64,000 bases of DNA, from positions 150,464-214,463 of the forward strand of contig JAPLCC010000047.1 of assembly GCA_026392415.1 (NCBI GenBank), in the 5' to 3' direction. Position 1 is the stretch's first letter; every line of letters starts with the position of its first letter. This document shows, piece by piece, positions 16,821-24,079 of this stretch. This stretch comes from Propionibacteriales bacterium (GTDB taxonomy: Bacteria > Actinomycetota > Actinomycetes > Propionibacteriales > Nocardioidaceae). The position numbers and the translations under genes are program-made. The notes below the pieces were generated by a model. That model was not told the origin of the DNA, made no database searches, and saw nothing but the letters and a program-made list of their open reading frames with translations.

Positions 16821-18064
16821 TGACGACATTCCCGTTGGTCGAGGAGGTTGCGCAGCATCCGTCTCGAAACCACCGCCACCAGGCCGAGTCGGCGATCGTG
16901 ACGGCCAGGGACTTGGCCGATCGCTTCGCAGAGGACTCGGCCCTCCGCGACCGGGAACGGATCATCCCGGTCGCGGAGGTGGAGGCACTCTCGGACTCCG
17001 GGCTGCTCGCCCTCACCGTCCCCGAGGAGTACGGCGGTGCGGGGCTCGGCGCCGCGGTGGTGGCAGAGGTGGTGCGTCTGATCGCGAGCGGTGACCCGAA
17101 CATCGCGCAGATCCCGCACAGTCACTTCGTCTACGTCAACGCGGTCATCGAGCAGGGCACCGAGGCCCAGAAGCGCTTCCTCCTGGGTGAGGTGCTCGCC
17201 GGGAAACGATTCGGCAACGCGCAGTCGGAGATCGGCTCGAAGCATGTCCGCGACCACGCGACCACGCTGCGCCGCGACGACCTGGCCGTCGGCGACTGGG
17301 TGCTCGACGGTGAGAAGGGCTACTGCACCGGCGCCCTGTTCGCGCACTGGATCCCCGTCCTGGCCCACCTCGGCGAGGACGGGCCCCTGCACGTCGCCTG
17401 GGTCGAGCGGGACGCCGAAGGCGTCACGGTCATCGACGACTGGAACGGACTCGGCCAGCGCACCACGGCCAGTGGCACCGTCCGCCTCGACGGGGTGCGC
17501 GTCGCGGCCGACCGGGTCACGCCGTACCACCTGACGTTCGACCGACCGCAGACCTACGGTTCGTTCGCGCAGCTCCTGCACGCGGCCATCGACGCGGGGA
17601 TCGCACGCGCCGCGGTGCGGGACGCTGCGGCCTTCGTCACCACCCGCAGCCGTCCCTATCCCGACGCGATCGCCCTTTACGACGTCGAGCGCGCCGCGGA
17701 CGACCCCCTCGTGGTGCGCGCCTTCGGCGAGATCGAGCTCCAGGTCCGTGCCGCCGAGGCGTTGCTCGCGGAAGCCGGCCGAGCCGTGGACCGGGCTCGG
17801 GCCGACCTGACCGCAGAGACGGCCGCAGAGGCGAGCCTCGCCGTCGCGGCGGCCCGGGCCTCGACCACGAGCGCGTCCCTCGAAGCCGCCAGCCGGCTCT
17901 TCGAGGTCTCCGGCACCCGGTCGGCCCTCGCATCGGACAACCTCGACAGGCACTGGCGCAACGCCCGCACCCACACGCTCCATGACCCGGCGGCGTGGAA
18001 GGTCCAGCACCTCGGTCGCTACGCGATCGACGGGACCCGTCCGCCCCTTCACGGCCAGATCTGA
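16820..18064 (+). CDS. sfnB: SfnB-family sulfur acquisition oxidoreductase
   Basis: 414 aa acyl-CoA-dehydrogenase-fold enzyme. The PEEYGGAGLG block near 70, FGNAQSEIGSKH and DWNGLGQRTTASG match the SfnB branch, which works with SfnG in sulfone/sulfonate use. Coupled to sfnG by a one-base overlap. Residues 5-17 (PLVEEVAQHPSRN) are translated from a copy of the dispersed palindromic repeat, so the real functional N-terminus may have been extended by repeat insertion. Third paralogue of this fold in the cluster. Confidence 0.88.
   Translation: MTTFPLVEEVAQHPSRNHRHQAESAIVTARDLADRFAEDSALRDRERIIPVAEVEALSDSGLLALTVPEEYGGAGLGAAVVAEVVRLIASGDPNIAQIPHSHFVYVNAVIEQGTEAQKRFLLGEVLAGKRFGNAQSEIGSKHVRDHATTLRRDDLAVGDWVLDGEKGYCTGALFAHWIPVLAHLGEDGPLHVAWVERDAEGVTVIDDWNGLGQRTTASGTVRLDGVRVAADRVTPYHLTFDRPQTYGSFAQLLHAAIDAGIARAAVRDAAAFVTTRSRPYPDAIALYDVERAADDPLVVRAFGEIELQVRAAEALLAEAGRAVDRARADLTAETAAEASLAVAAARASTTSASLEAASRLFEVSGTRSALASDNLDRHWRNARTHTLHDPAAWKVQHLGRYAIDGTRPPLHGQI
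16834..16873 (+). repeat. REP-like repeat copy inside the sfnB coding region
   Basis: GTTGGTCGAGGAGGTTGCGC followed by AGCATCCGTCTCGAAACC; near-identical to the copies at 63951-63990 and 23997-24032, but here read in frame as codons 5-17 of sfnB. Confidence 0.75.
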
Positions 18065-18066
18065 CC

Positions 18067-18111
18067 AAGGTCGTCGAGTAGCCGCGAGGCACGAGCGGCG
18101 TATCGAGACGC
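18067..18111 (+). repeat. Second-type palindromic repeat (GTCGAGTAGCC... form)
   Basis: GTCGTCGAGTAGCCGCGAGG then CACGAGCGGCGTATCGAGAC: a related short repeat with CCGCGAGG/ACGAGCGG-type symmetry, between sfnB and ssuD. Its ends (GTCGAG / CGAGAC) match the other repeat type, its centre differs. Confidence 0.6.
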
Positions 18112-18133
18112 CGGCACCCGAAAGGCAATCCTG

Positions 18134-19306
18134 ATGTCCTTGAAGTTCCACTGGTTCCTGCCCACCAACGGTGGCGACGGACGCCACGTCGTCGGCGGCG
18201 GACACGGGGTGAATCCCGGACAGGCCGGTCGCCCGGCCGACGTCGCCTACCTCACCCAGGTCGCGCGGGCCGCGGAGGACAACGGCTTCGAGGCGGCTCT
18301 GACGCCGACCGGAGCATGGTGCGAGGACGCGTGGCTGAGCACCGCCATGCTCAGCCAGACCACGGACCGCCTGAAGTTCCTGGTCGCGTTCCGTCCGGGC
18401 GTCGTGTCGCCGTACCTCGCGGCCCAGATGTCGGGCACCTTCCAGAACCTCAGCGGCGGGAGGCTGCTGCTCAACGTCGTGACCGGCGGGGAGAGCCACG
18501 AGCAGCGGATGTACGGCGACTTCCTCGACAAGCAGGCCCGCTACGAGCGGTGCGGGGAGTTCCTCGAGATCGTGCGCCGTCTCTGGACGGGCGAGGTCGT
18601 CGACTTCGCAGGCGAGCACCTGTCGGTCGAGAGTGCCCAGCTCGCCCAGATCCCGAGTCCGGTGCCGGACATCTACTTCGGTGGCTCCTCGCCGGCCGCG
18701 GGGAAGGTGGCGGCCGAGCACGCCGACGTCTACCTCACGTGGGGGGAGCCGCCCCAGGCCGTGGCCGAGAAGATCGCCTGGATCCGGGAGCTCGCGGCCG
18801 CGGCCGGCCGCGGACCGGACCATCGTCCGATCCGGTTCGGGATCCGGATGCATGTCATCACCCGCGACACTGCGGACGAGGCGTGGGCCGAGGCGGACCG
18901 GCTGCTCCAGGGCATCGACCCGGGGTCGATCACGCGGGTCCAGGAGGGCCTTCGCCGCAGCGAGTCCGAGGGTCAGCGACGCATGCTCGACCTGCACGGT
19001 GGCAGCACCTCCGACCTCGAGATCTACCCCAACGTCTGGGCCGGCGTCGGCCTCGTGCGTGGCGGCGCGGGCACCGCGCTGGTCGGCAGTCACGAGCAGG
19101 TGGCCGACCGGATCGCCGAGTACGCCGACCTCGGGCTGGAGGAGTTCGTCCTGTCGGCCTACCCGCACCTCGAAGGTGCCTACTGGTTCGGTGAAGGCGT
19201 GCTGCCGATCCTCGCCGAGCGCGGCCTCTGGAAGTACGACGGCCCGCAACGCCTGCACAGCGCCGCGGTGCCGTTCGCTTCGGTCGGTGGCGGCCGACGT
19301 CGCTGA
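18134..19306 (+). CDS. ssuD: FMNH2-dependent alkanesulfonate monooxygenase
   Basis: 390 aa LLM-class flavin monooxygenase. FHWFLPTNGGDGRHV at the N-terminus, the DNGFEAALTPTG region and FRPGVVSPYLAAQMSGTFQN are SsuD-like. It releases sulfite from alkanesulfonates using reduced FMN and oxygen. Follows sfnB with a 69-bp gap holding a repeat. The Ssu ABC transporter and the SsuE reductase are missing from the window, so uptake and flavin reduction rely on genes elsewhere. Somewhat longer C-terminus than usual, ending in a Gly/Arg-rich tail. Confidence 0.88.
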   Translation: MSLKFHWFLPTNGGDGRHVVGGGHGVNPGQAGRPADVAYLTQVARAAEDNGFEAALTPTGAWCEDAWLSTAMLSQTTDRLKFLVAFRPGVVSPYLAAQMSGTFQNLSGGRLLLNVVTGGESHEQRMYGDFLDKQARYERCGEFLEIVRRLWTGEVVDFAGEHLSVESAQLAQIPSPVPDIYFGGSSPAAGKVAAEHADVYLTWGEPPQAVAEKIAWIRELAAAAGRGPDHRPIRFGIRMHVITRDTADEAWAEADRLLQGIDPGSITRVQEGLRRSESEGQRRMLDLHGGSTSDLEIYPNVWAGVGLVRGGAGTALVGSHEQVADRIAEYADLGLEEFVLSAYPHLEGAYWFGEGVLPILAERGLWKYDGPQRLHSAAVPFASVGGGRRR

Positions 19307-20251
19307 TCAGGCGGTTGCTCCACCCCGTCGCTTGAGCAGCACCCGGGCGGGAATGCCGATCAGGAGCAGCAGTGCCAGCCACGGGAGGGAGAACCCGACG
19401 ACGGTGAGCACCGCGCCGAAGCCGGAGACGAAGCTGTCCCAACCGTCCTGGAGACCTCCGAGGAAGCCGTCGGCGGTCTCCTCCTCCTCGTCGTCGACGT
19501 CCCCGTGGGGCTGCTCGATGTAGACGCTGATCGTCGACTGGCTGGTCTGGTCGGCGAGGTAGGTCTGTCGTGCCAGAAGGGCGTCGAGCTCGGCCTGGCG
19601 TGAGCTGAGCTGGCTCTCGATGGTGACGATCTGCTCCAGGCTCTCGGCGCGGGCCAGCAGAGCCTCGATGCGGGAGACACTCTTGCGCTGGGCGCGGACC
19701 CGGGCCTCCACGTCGACGACCTCGGTGGAGACGTCCTGGCCCGACGAGTCCGAGTTGACGAGCGTTGCGATCCCCTCCAGGTCCAGCATCGCGTCGGCGA
19801 ACCGGTCGCTCGGCACCCGGACGACCAGGCGGGCGGACGTGACCTCGCCCTTGTCGCCGGTGCTGGTCTCCTGCTCAGCAAGGGTGCCTCGGTACTTGTC
19901 GATGATCTTGCGGACCTCGATCCGTGCGTCGCCGACGTCCTTGGCCTCCAGCGAGACGGTGCCGGTGGAGATCACTGCCGCGCCCTCGATCTCGAGCTGC
20001 TTGTCGGGCTCGCTCTCGGGCAGCGATCCGGCCGCGTCCAGGGCGCCGTCGTCCACCATGCCGGGGTCGGCGCCCACAGCCTTCGAGTCCCCTGCGGGCT
20101 CGACCAGGCTCTCGTCGCTGGTCGTGGCGCCGCCGGTGCTGTCGCTGTCCGAGCCGGATCCCGAGCACCCGGCCGTCGCGGCGACGGTGGCCACGGCTGC
20201 GAGGGCCAACAGGAATCGGGCGCGAGGAGTCTTGCGCGATGTCGTCGTCAT
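19307..20251 (-). CDS. DUF4349 lipoprotein
   Basis: 314 aa. Signal peptide with lipobox ending ATAGC (lipidated Cys29), a Ser/Asp-rich linker, the DUF4349 region with a coiled coil around 190-225 (RKSVSRIEALLARAESLEQI), then a transmembrane helix near 285-305 and an arginine-rich end. Predicted to be attached outside the membrane with a second C-terminal anchor. Divergent from hemY (53 bp). The family has no known enzymatic role. Confidence 0.85.
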   Translation of the reverse strand: MTTTSRKTPRARFLLALAAVATVAATAGCSGSGSDSDSTGGATTSDESLVEPAGDSKAVGADPGMVDDGALDAAGSLPESEPDKQLEIEGAAVISTGTVSLEAKDVGDARIEVRKIIDKYRGTLAEQETSTGDKGEVTSARLVVRVPSDRFADAMLDLEGIATLVNSDSSGQDVSTEVVDVEARVRAQRKSVSRIEALLARAESLEQIVTIESQLSSRQAELDALLARQTYLADQTSQSTISVYIEQPHGDVDDEEEETADGFLGGLQDGWDSFVSGFGAVLTVVGFSLPWLALLLLIGIPARVLLKRRGGATA

Positions 20252-20304
20252 GGCGATGCGACGTGGCAGCGACGCGGCTGGTTCCCTCTGGCAGGCTGGC
20301 CTGC

Positions 20305-21645
20305 GTGAGAGCGGTCGTCGTGGGTGCCGGAGTGGGCGGTCTGACGGCTGCCCGCGATCTCGCGATCGCCGGACACGACGTCCTGCTGCTGGAGGCGACC
20401 GATCGTTCCGGAGGCAAGCTGCGTGCGGGCGTCGTCGCCGGTGTCACGGTCGACGTCGGTGCAGAGGCGATGCTGCACCGTCGGCCCGAGGGCGTCGCAC
20501 TGGCGGGCGCGCTCGAGCTGCCGATGACCCACCCCACGGCTGCGACCTCCCGGATCTGGACCCGCGGCGAGCTGCGCCCGCTGCCACGCACGTTGATGGG
20601 CGCGCCGCTCGACCTCGACCAGCTCGAGGCGTCCGGGATCCTGTCGGCGCAGGGGATGCGCGATGCGCGCCACCAGTTCGTCCAGCAGCACGAAGGCGAC
20701 GCATCGGTGGCCGAGGTGGTGGCCGGCCGCTTCGGGCAGGAGGTCGTGGACCGCCTCGTCGAGCCCCTGCTGGGTGGGGTGTACGCCGGCCAGGCCCGTC
20801 ACATCTCGGTGCGGGCCGCCGTCCCCCAGCTCGTCGACCTGGTCGCGCGACCCGACTTCACGCTTCCGACGCCGCCGGCCGATGCGCCACCGGTCTTCGC
20901 CTGCGTCGACGGGGGGATGTGGCGACTGCCCACCGCACTCGAGTCCGACCTGCGCGATCGACCCGGTGTCGAGATCCGCCACGGCGCCACGGTGACGGGA
21001 GTTCGTCGTACGGCTGCAGGATTCGTCGTGACCACGAGTGTGGGGGAGGAGCGGGCCGACCTCCTCGTGGTCGCAACTCCGGCAGCGCCGACGGCACGAC
21101 TGCTCGCTGACCTCGCGCCGGTTGCCGCCGACGAGCTGGGGCAGATCGGGTCCGCGTCGGTCGCCCTCGTCACGTTCGCCTTTCGGGCGGACGACGCCGG
21201 TGTCGCCGATGCGATCGACATCGGCGCCTCGGGCTTCCTGGTCCCGCCGGTGGATGGCCGCGCGATCAAGGCGTCGACGTTCTCCTTCGCGAAGTGGGAC
21301 TGGGTCCGGGCGGCGGGCGACGGCCTGCTGGTGCTGCGCACCTCGCTGGGCCGGTTCGGTGAGGAAGCCACCCTCCAGGTCTCCGACGACGAGCTCGTGC
21401 GCCTGTCCCTCGTCGACCTGGCGAGCGCCACCGGCCTCACCGCCGCACCCGTCGACTCGGTCGTGCAGCGCTGGGGCGGCGGCCTCCCGCAGTACTGGGT
21501 CGGGCATCTCGACCGCGTCGCCCGCATCCGTGGGTCGGTCGCCGAGGTGCCCGGGCTCGCCGTGTGCGGCGCGGCGTACGACGGCGTCGGCATCCCCGCC
21601 ACGATCGGCTCCGCCCACCGCGCGGTCGCCGACCTCCTCACCTGA
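20305..21645 (+). CDS. hemY: Coproporphyrinogen/protoporphyrinogen oxidase (HemY/CgoX type)
   Basis: 446 aa FAD-dependent oxidase. Dinucleotide-binding motif VVGAGVGGLTAARDL (4-18) and C-terminal CGAAYDGVGIPATIGS fit this family. With HemQ next door and the actinobacterial context, it most likely oxidises coproporphyrinogen III to coproporphyrin III. The GTG at 20305 starts directly before the FAD strand (VRAVVVGAG); upstream in-frame sequence overlaps the divergent lipoprotein gene. Followed by hemQ after a 131-bp gap filled by a large inverted repeat. Confidence 0.92.
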   Translation: MRAVVVGAGVGGLTAARDLAIAGHDVLLLEATDRSGGKLRAGVVAGVTVDVGAEAMLHRRPEGVALAGALELPMTHPTAATSRIWTRGELRPLPRTLMGAPLDLDQLEASGILSAQGMRDARHQFVQQHEGDASVAEVVAGRFGQEVVDRLVEPLLGGVYAGQARHISVRAAVPQLVDLVARPDFTLPTPPADAPPVFACVDGGMWRLPTALESDLRDRPGVEIRHGATVTGVRRTAAGFVVTTSVGEERADLLVVATPAAPTARLLADLAPVAADELGQIGSASVALVTFAFRADDAGVADAIDIGASGFLVPPVDGRAIKASTFSFAKWDWVRAAGDGLLVLRTSLGRFGEEATLQVSDDELVRLSLVDLASATGLTAAPVDSVVQRWGGGLPQYWVGHLDRVARIRGSVAEVPGLAVCGAAYDGVGIPATIGSAHRAVADLLT

Positions 21646-21646
21646 C

Positions 21647-21741
21647 CGCGAAGTGTGGGGATTGGTCACGCGAGGTGTGGCCGATGGTCGTGCGTGCGCA
21701 CCAAACGCCAAACCTCGGGTGACCAAACCCCACACCTCGCG
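21647..21741. repeat. 95-bp long inverted repeat between hemY and hemQ
   Basis: 33-bp arms (21647-21679 and 21709-21741) complementary at 29 of 33 positions, with a 29-base centre. Each arm also holds two imperfect direct copies of a ~22-base unit of the form GCGAGGTGTGGGGTTTGGTC, so the unit occurs about four times. It resembles a degenerate mobile palindromic element; it could also act as a processing hairpin in the hem transcript. Confidence 0.65.
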
Positions 21742-21776
21742 CCGGAGGGGGTTCGGCGGCGCGGCACAATGGAGAC

Positions 21777-22499
21777 ATGTCCGACCCGCAGGAACACATC
21801 AAGACCAATGCAGCGAAGATCAACGAGCTCAACGAGCTGATCCGCTACACGATGTGGTCGGTGTTCCGTCTCGACCGCCCACTCGGTGACGACGTCGCGC
21901 GCAAGGGTGAGGCCGCCGAGGTCGAGGCCCTGGTTGCCGAGCTGGCCGAGGACGACGTCGTCGTCCGTGGTGTGTACGACGTCGCGGGCTTGCGCGCCGA
22001 CGCCGACGTCATGGTGTGGTGGCATGCCGAGTCGAGCGACCAGCTCCAGGCGGCGTACCACCGGTTGCGCCGCACGGCGTTCGGCACGCGCCTGGCGCCG
22101 GTCTGGTCACAGATGGCCCTGCACCGCCCCGCGGAGTTCAACCGCAGCCACCTGCCGGCGTTCCTCGCCGACGAGCGGGTCCATGACTACGTCGCGGTCT
22201 ACCCGTTCGTGCGCTCCTTCGAGTGGTACCTCCTCGACGACGCCGAGCGCCGCAGCCTGCTCGCCGAGCACGGCAAGATGGCGCGCGGCTACCCCGACGT
22301 CCGCGCCAACACGGTGCCCAGCTTCGCCCTCGGCGACTACGAGTGGATCCTCGCGTTCGAGTGCGACGACCTGTCCCGGATCGTCGACCTGATGCGGCAC
22401 CTGCGTGGCTCGGAGACCCGTCGCCACGTGCGCGAAGAGGTGCCGTTCTACACCGGTCGCCGGGTCGACGTCCCGGACCTCCTCGCGCGCCTGCCCTGA
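21777..22499 (+). CDS. hemQ: Hydrogen peroxide-dependent heme synthase (HemQ/ChdC)
   Basis: 240 aa, chlorite-dismutase fold. Decarboxylates coproheme to heme b, the last step of the coproporphyrin-dependent pathway. The actinobacterial signature [12 protein letters not shown], containing the tyrosine expected to take part in decarboxylation, and the [14 protein letters not shown] block are intact. ATG at 21777 with GGAGAC upstream. Downstream of hemY, same strand. Confidence 0.93.
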   Translation: MSDPQEHIKTNAAKINELNELIRYTMWSVFRLDRPLGDDVARKGEAAEVEALVAELAEDDVVVRGVYDVAGLRADADVMVWWHAESSDQLQAAYHRLRRTAFGTRLAPVWSQMALHRPAEFNRSHLPAFLADERVHDYVAVYPFVRSFEWYLLDDAERRSLLAEHGKMARGYPDVRANTVPSFALGDYEWILAFECDDLSRIVDLMRHLRGSETRRHVREEVPFYTGRRVDVPDLLARLP

Positions 22500-22504
22500 C
22501 ACGC

Positions 22505-22533
22505 TTGAAAAGTCAATCGACTTAGTACACAAT
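22505..22533 (+). promoter_or_regulatory. Promoter for leaderless Cys leader peptide
   Basis: TTGAAA (22505-22510), 17-base spacer, CACAAT (22528-22533). Seven bases further is the A of the leader ATG at 22540, which predicts a leaderless transcript. The spacer contains the inverted repeat AAGTC-AATC-GACTT (22510-22523), a possible operator. Confidence 0.6.
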
Positions 22534-22539
22534 CGGAGC

Positions 22540-22608
22540 ATGTCCGATCACACCGCAGCCATGCTGGTCACCCCGCGTGACGCGCTGCCGTGTTGTCGCT
22601 GTTGTTGA
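22540..22608 (+). CDS. Poly-cysteine leader peptide (attenuator uORF)
   Basis: 22 codons ending in Cys-Cys-Arg-Cys-Cys-stop (residues 18-22). Short ORFs rich in consecutive cysteine codons act as cysteine-responsive attenuators ahead of sulfur genes in mycobacteria (established for poly-Cys leaderless small ORFs). Here it precedes cysteine dioxygenase by 71 bp and the intervening RNA can form a 10-bp hairpin. The promoter spacing predicts that transcription begins at the ATG itself. Ribosome stalling at the Cys codons when charged tRNA-Cys is scarce would change folding downstream. Confidence 0.75.
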   Translation: MSDHTAAMLVTPRDALPCCRCC

Positions 22609-22636
22609 TCGCCCTCATCCCCGATCCCAGCAGTCC

Positions 22637-22660
22637 GCGCCGGCCCGACAGGGCTGGCGC
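22637..22660 (+). promoter_or_regulatory. Attenuator hairpin between leader peptide and CDO gene
   Basis: GCGCCGGCCC-GACA-GGGCTGGCGC: 10-bp stem with one G-U pair and a 4-base loop, located 28 bases after the leader stop and 19 bases before the cysteine dioxygenase ATG. Confidence 0.5.
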
Positions 22661-22679
22661 CGTTCCGAGAGACCTCCCG

Positions 22680-23129
22680 ATGACCCAGCTCGCTGTCCTT
22701 TCCCTTCTCGAGGTCGTGCGTGAGTACGCCGCCGACCCCGACCTCAACTACCTGATCGACCCCGACCAGCCCGAGCGCTCGTGGGTGCGTGTTCACGCGG
22801 CCGAGGAGTACGAGGTCTGGCTGATCTCGTGGCCGCCCGGTGCCGCCACCGACTGGCACGACCACGGCTCGTCCGCGGGTGCCTTCACCGTGCTCCAGGG
22901 CTCGCTCGTCGAGCACACCTTCGACGGTGGCCTGCAACTGGTCGACCTCCAGCCCGGCGACTCCAAGGCCTTCGGTGCCGGCTACGCCCACGACGTACGC
23001 AACGAGTCGGACCTGCCGGCGTTGTCGCTGCACGTCTACTCGCCGCGGCTGTCCACCATGACCCGGTTCCGCTTCCGCGGCGACCGGCTCGAGGTGCTCG
23101 GTGTCGAGCGGGCCGGGCAGGAGTGGTGA
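22680..23129 (+). CDS. Cysteine dioxygenase (cupin)
   Basis: 149 aa, a compact cupin of the bacterial cysteine dioxygenase type I family. Iron ligands are visible as His60, His62 (WHDHGSSAGAFTVLQG) and His104 (GYAHDV). Oxidises cysteine to cysteine sulfinate. The ATG at 22680 was chosen over an upstream in-frame TTG/ATG extension because the extension overlaps the leader region and lacks homology-like sequence; the ribosome-binding site is weak (GAGAGACC). Overlaps the rhodanese gene (GTGA). Leader peptide and hairpin upstream suggest control by cysteinyl-tRNA status. Confidence 0.87.
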   Translation: MTQLAVLSLLEVVREYAADPDLNYLIDPDQPERSWVRVHAAEEYEVWLISWPPGAATDWHDHGSSAGAFTVLQGSLVEHTFDGGLQLVDLQPGDSKAFGAGYAHDVRNESDLPALSLHVYSPRLSTMTRFRFRGDRLEVLGVERAGQEW

Positions 23130-23566
23130 CTACCCTGATCGATGTGCCCGCGAACGATGCCACCCAGCAGTTCGCCGGCATCGACGCGATGCTCGAGGAC
23201 GCCCGCTCCCGACTCGACCGGATCAGTGCCCGGGCTGCCTTCCAGGAGTTGGTCGCCGGTGACGGGCTGCTCGTCGACATCCGTCCTGCTGCCCAACGGG
23301 CGCTCGAGGGCGAGGTCGCGCCCTGGCTCCCGCTGCGGATCATCGAGCGCAACGTGCTCGAGTGGCGCTTCGACCCGCGTAGCGAGGCGAGCATCCCCGA
23401 GGCGGCGTACGACCGACGGGTGATCGTGCTGTGCCAGGAGGGCTACACCTCCTCGCTCGCGGCGGACGCCCTGCAGCGCCTCGGCATCCACAACGCTACC
23501 GACGTGGTCGGCGGCTTCGCGGCGTGGCTCGCGGCGGGGATGCCCGTTTCGGGAGCCGGCTCCTGA
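23126..23566 (+). CDS. Rhodanese-domain protein
   Basis: 146 aa single rhodanese domain with the active-site loop CQEGYTSS (catalytic Cys103) and C-terminal GGFAAWLAAGMPV, a complete fold. Transfers sulfane sulfur. The GTG at 23126 overlaps the CDO stop (GTGA), so the pair is translationally coupled; a later GTG at 23144 is possible. Its place behind cysteine dioxygenase points to handling of sulfane sulfur or sulfite arising from cysteine breakdown. Confidence 0.87.
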   Translation: MTTLIDVPANDATQQFAGIDAMLEDARSRLDRISARAAFQELVAGDGLLVDIRPAAQRALEGEVAPWLPLRIIERNVLEWRFDPRSEASIPEAAYDRRVIVLCQEGYTSSLAADALQRLGIHNATDVVGGFAAWLAAGMPVSGAGS

Positions 23567-23587
23567 CCCCTGAGTAGGCTTGGCGAC

Positions 23588-23989
23588 ATGGCATACGAGG
23601 TGGAGAAGACCGACGAGGAGTGGAAGGCCCAGCTCACTCGCGAGGAGTACCAGGTGCTGCGCAAGGCCGGCACCGAACGGGCATTCACCGGTGAGTACAC
23701 CGACACCGAGACCAAGGGTGTCTATCGCTGCAAGGCGTGCCAGGCGACCCTCTTCGAGTCGGACACCAAGTTCCACTCCGGGTGTGGCTGGCCGAGCTTC
23801 TACCAGCCGATCAGCGACACCATCGAGTACGTCGACGACTCGACGCTCGGCATGAAGCGCACCGAGGTGCGGTGCGCCAACTGCGGCTCCCACCTGGGGC
23901 ACGTGTTCCCGGACGGCTACGGCACCCCGACCGGCGACCGGTACTGCATCAACTCGGTCAGCCTGACGCTGGAGCCCAAGGACGACTGA
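23588..23989 (+). CDS. msrB: Peptide-methionine (R)-S-oxide reductase
   Basis: 133 aa, normal length. Repairs methionine-R-sulfoxide in proteins. Zinc ligands Cys48/Cys51 and Cys96/Cys99, the [10 protein letters not shown] block, and the catalytic Cys120 in RYCINSVSL are all present. ATG start 21 bp after the rhodanese gene, so probably in the same transcript. Confidence 0.95.
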   Translation: MAYEVEKTDEEWKAQLTREEYQVLRKAGTERAFTGEYTDTETKGVYRCKACQATLFESDTKFHSGCGWPSFYQPISDTIEYVDDSTLGMKRTEVRCANCGSHLGHVFPDGYGTPTGDRYCINSVSLTLEPKDD

Positions 23990-23996
23990 TCCACGG

Positions 23997-24032
23997 AGGT
24001 CGAGGAGGTCGCGCAGCGACCGTCTCGAGACC
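23997..24032 (+). repeat. REP-like palindromic repeat
   Basis: AGGTCGAGGAGGTCGCGCAG followed by CGACCGTCTCGAGACC. Inner arms GGTCGC/GCGACC are self-complementary. It sits just upstream of the -35 element of the metallochaperone gene. Confidence 0.75.
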
Positions 24033-24039
24033 AGCCGGC

Positions 24040-24068
24040 TTGACGTCACTGGACTTGCACATGAGAAT
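24040..24068 (+). promoter_or_regulatory. Promoter for metallochaperone gene
   Basis: TTGACG (24040-24045), 17-base spacer, GAGAAT (24063-24068). The -10 lies inside the Zur-type palindrome and predicts a start at about 24075, i.e. a leaderless transcript from the ATG at 24076. Confidence 0.55.
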
Positions 24069-24079
24069 CATTCTCATGT
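24059..24079. promoter_or_regulatory. Zur-box candidate (21-bp perfect palindrome)
   Basis: ACATGAGAAT-C-ATTCTCATGT: 10-bp perfect arms round one base. It matches the ATGAnAATnATTnTCAT form of actinobacterial Zur/Fur boxes. It covers the -10 element, so bound Zur would block transcription when zinc is plentiful. Confidence 0.75.

Noticed and set aside
16736..19258. 840-codon minus-strand open frame opposite sfnB and ssuD
   Set aside because: Antisense shadow; sfnB and ssuD have clear family motifs and coupled starts.
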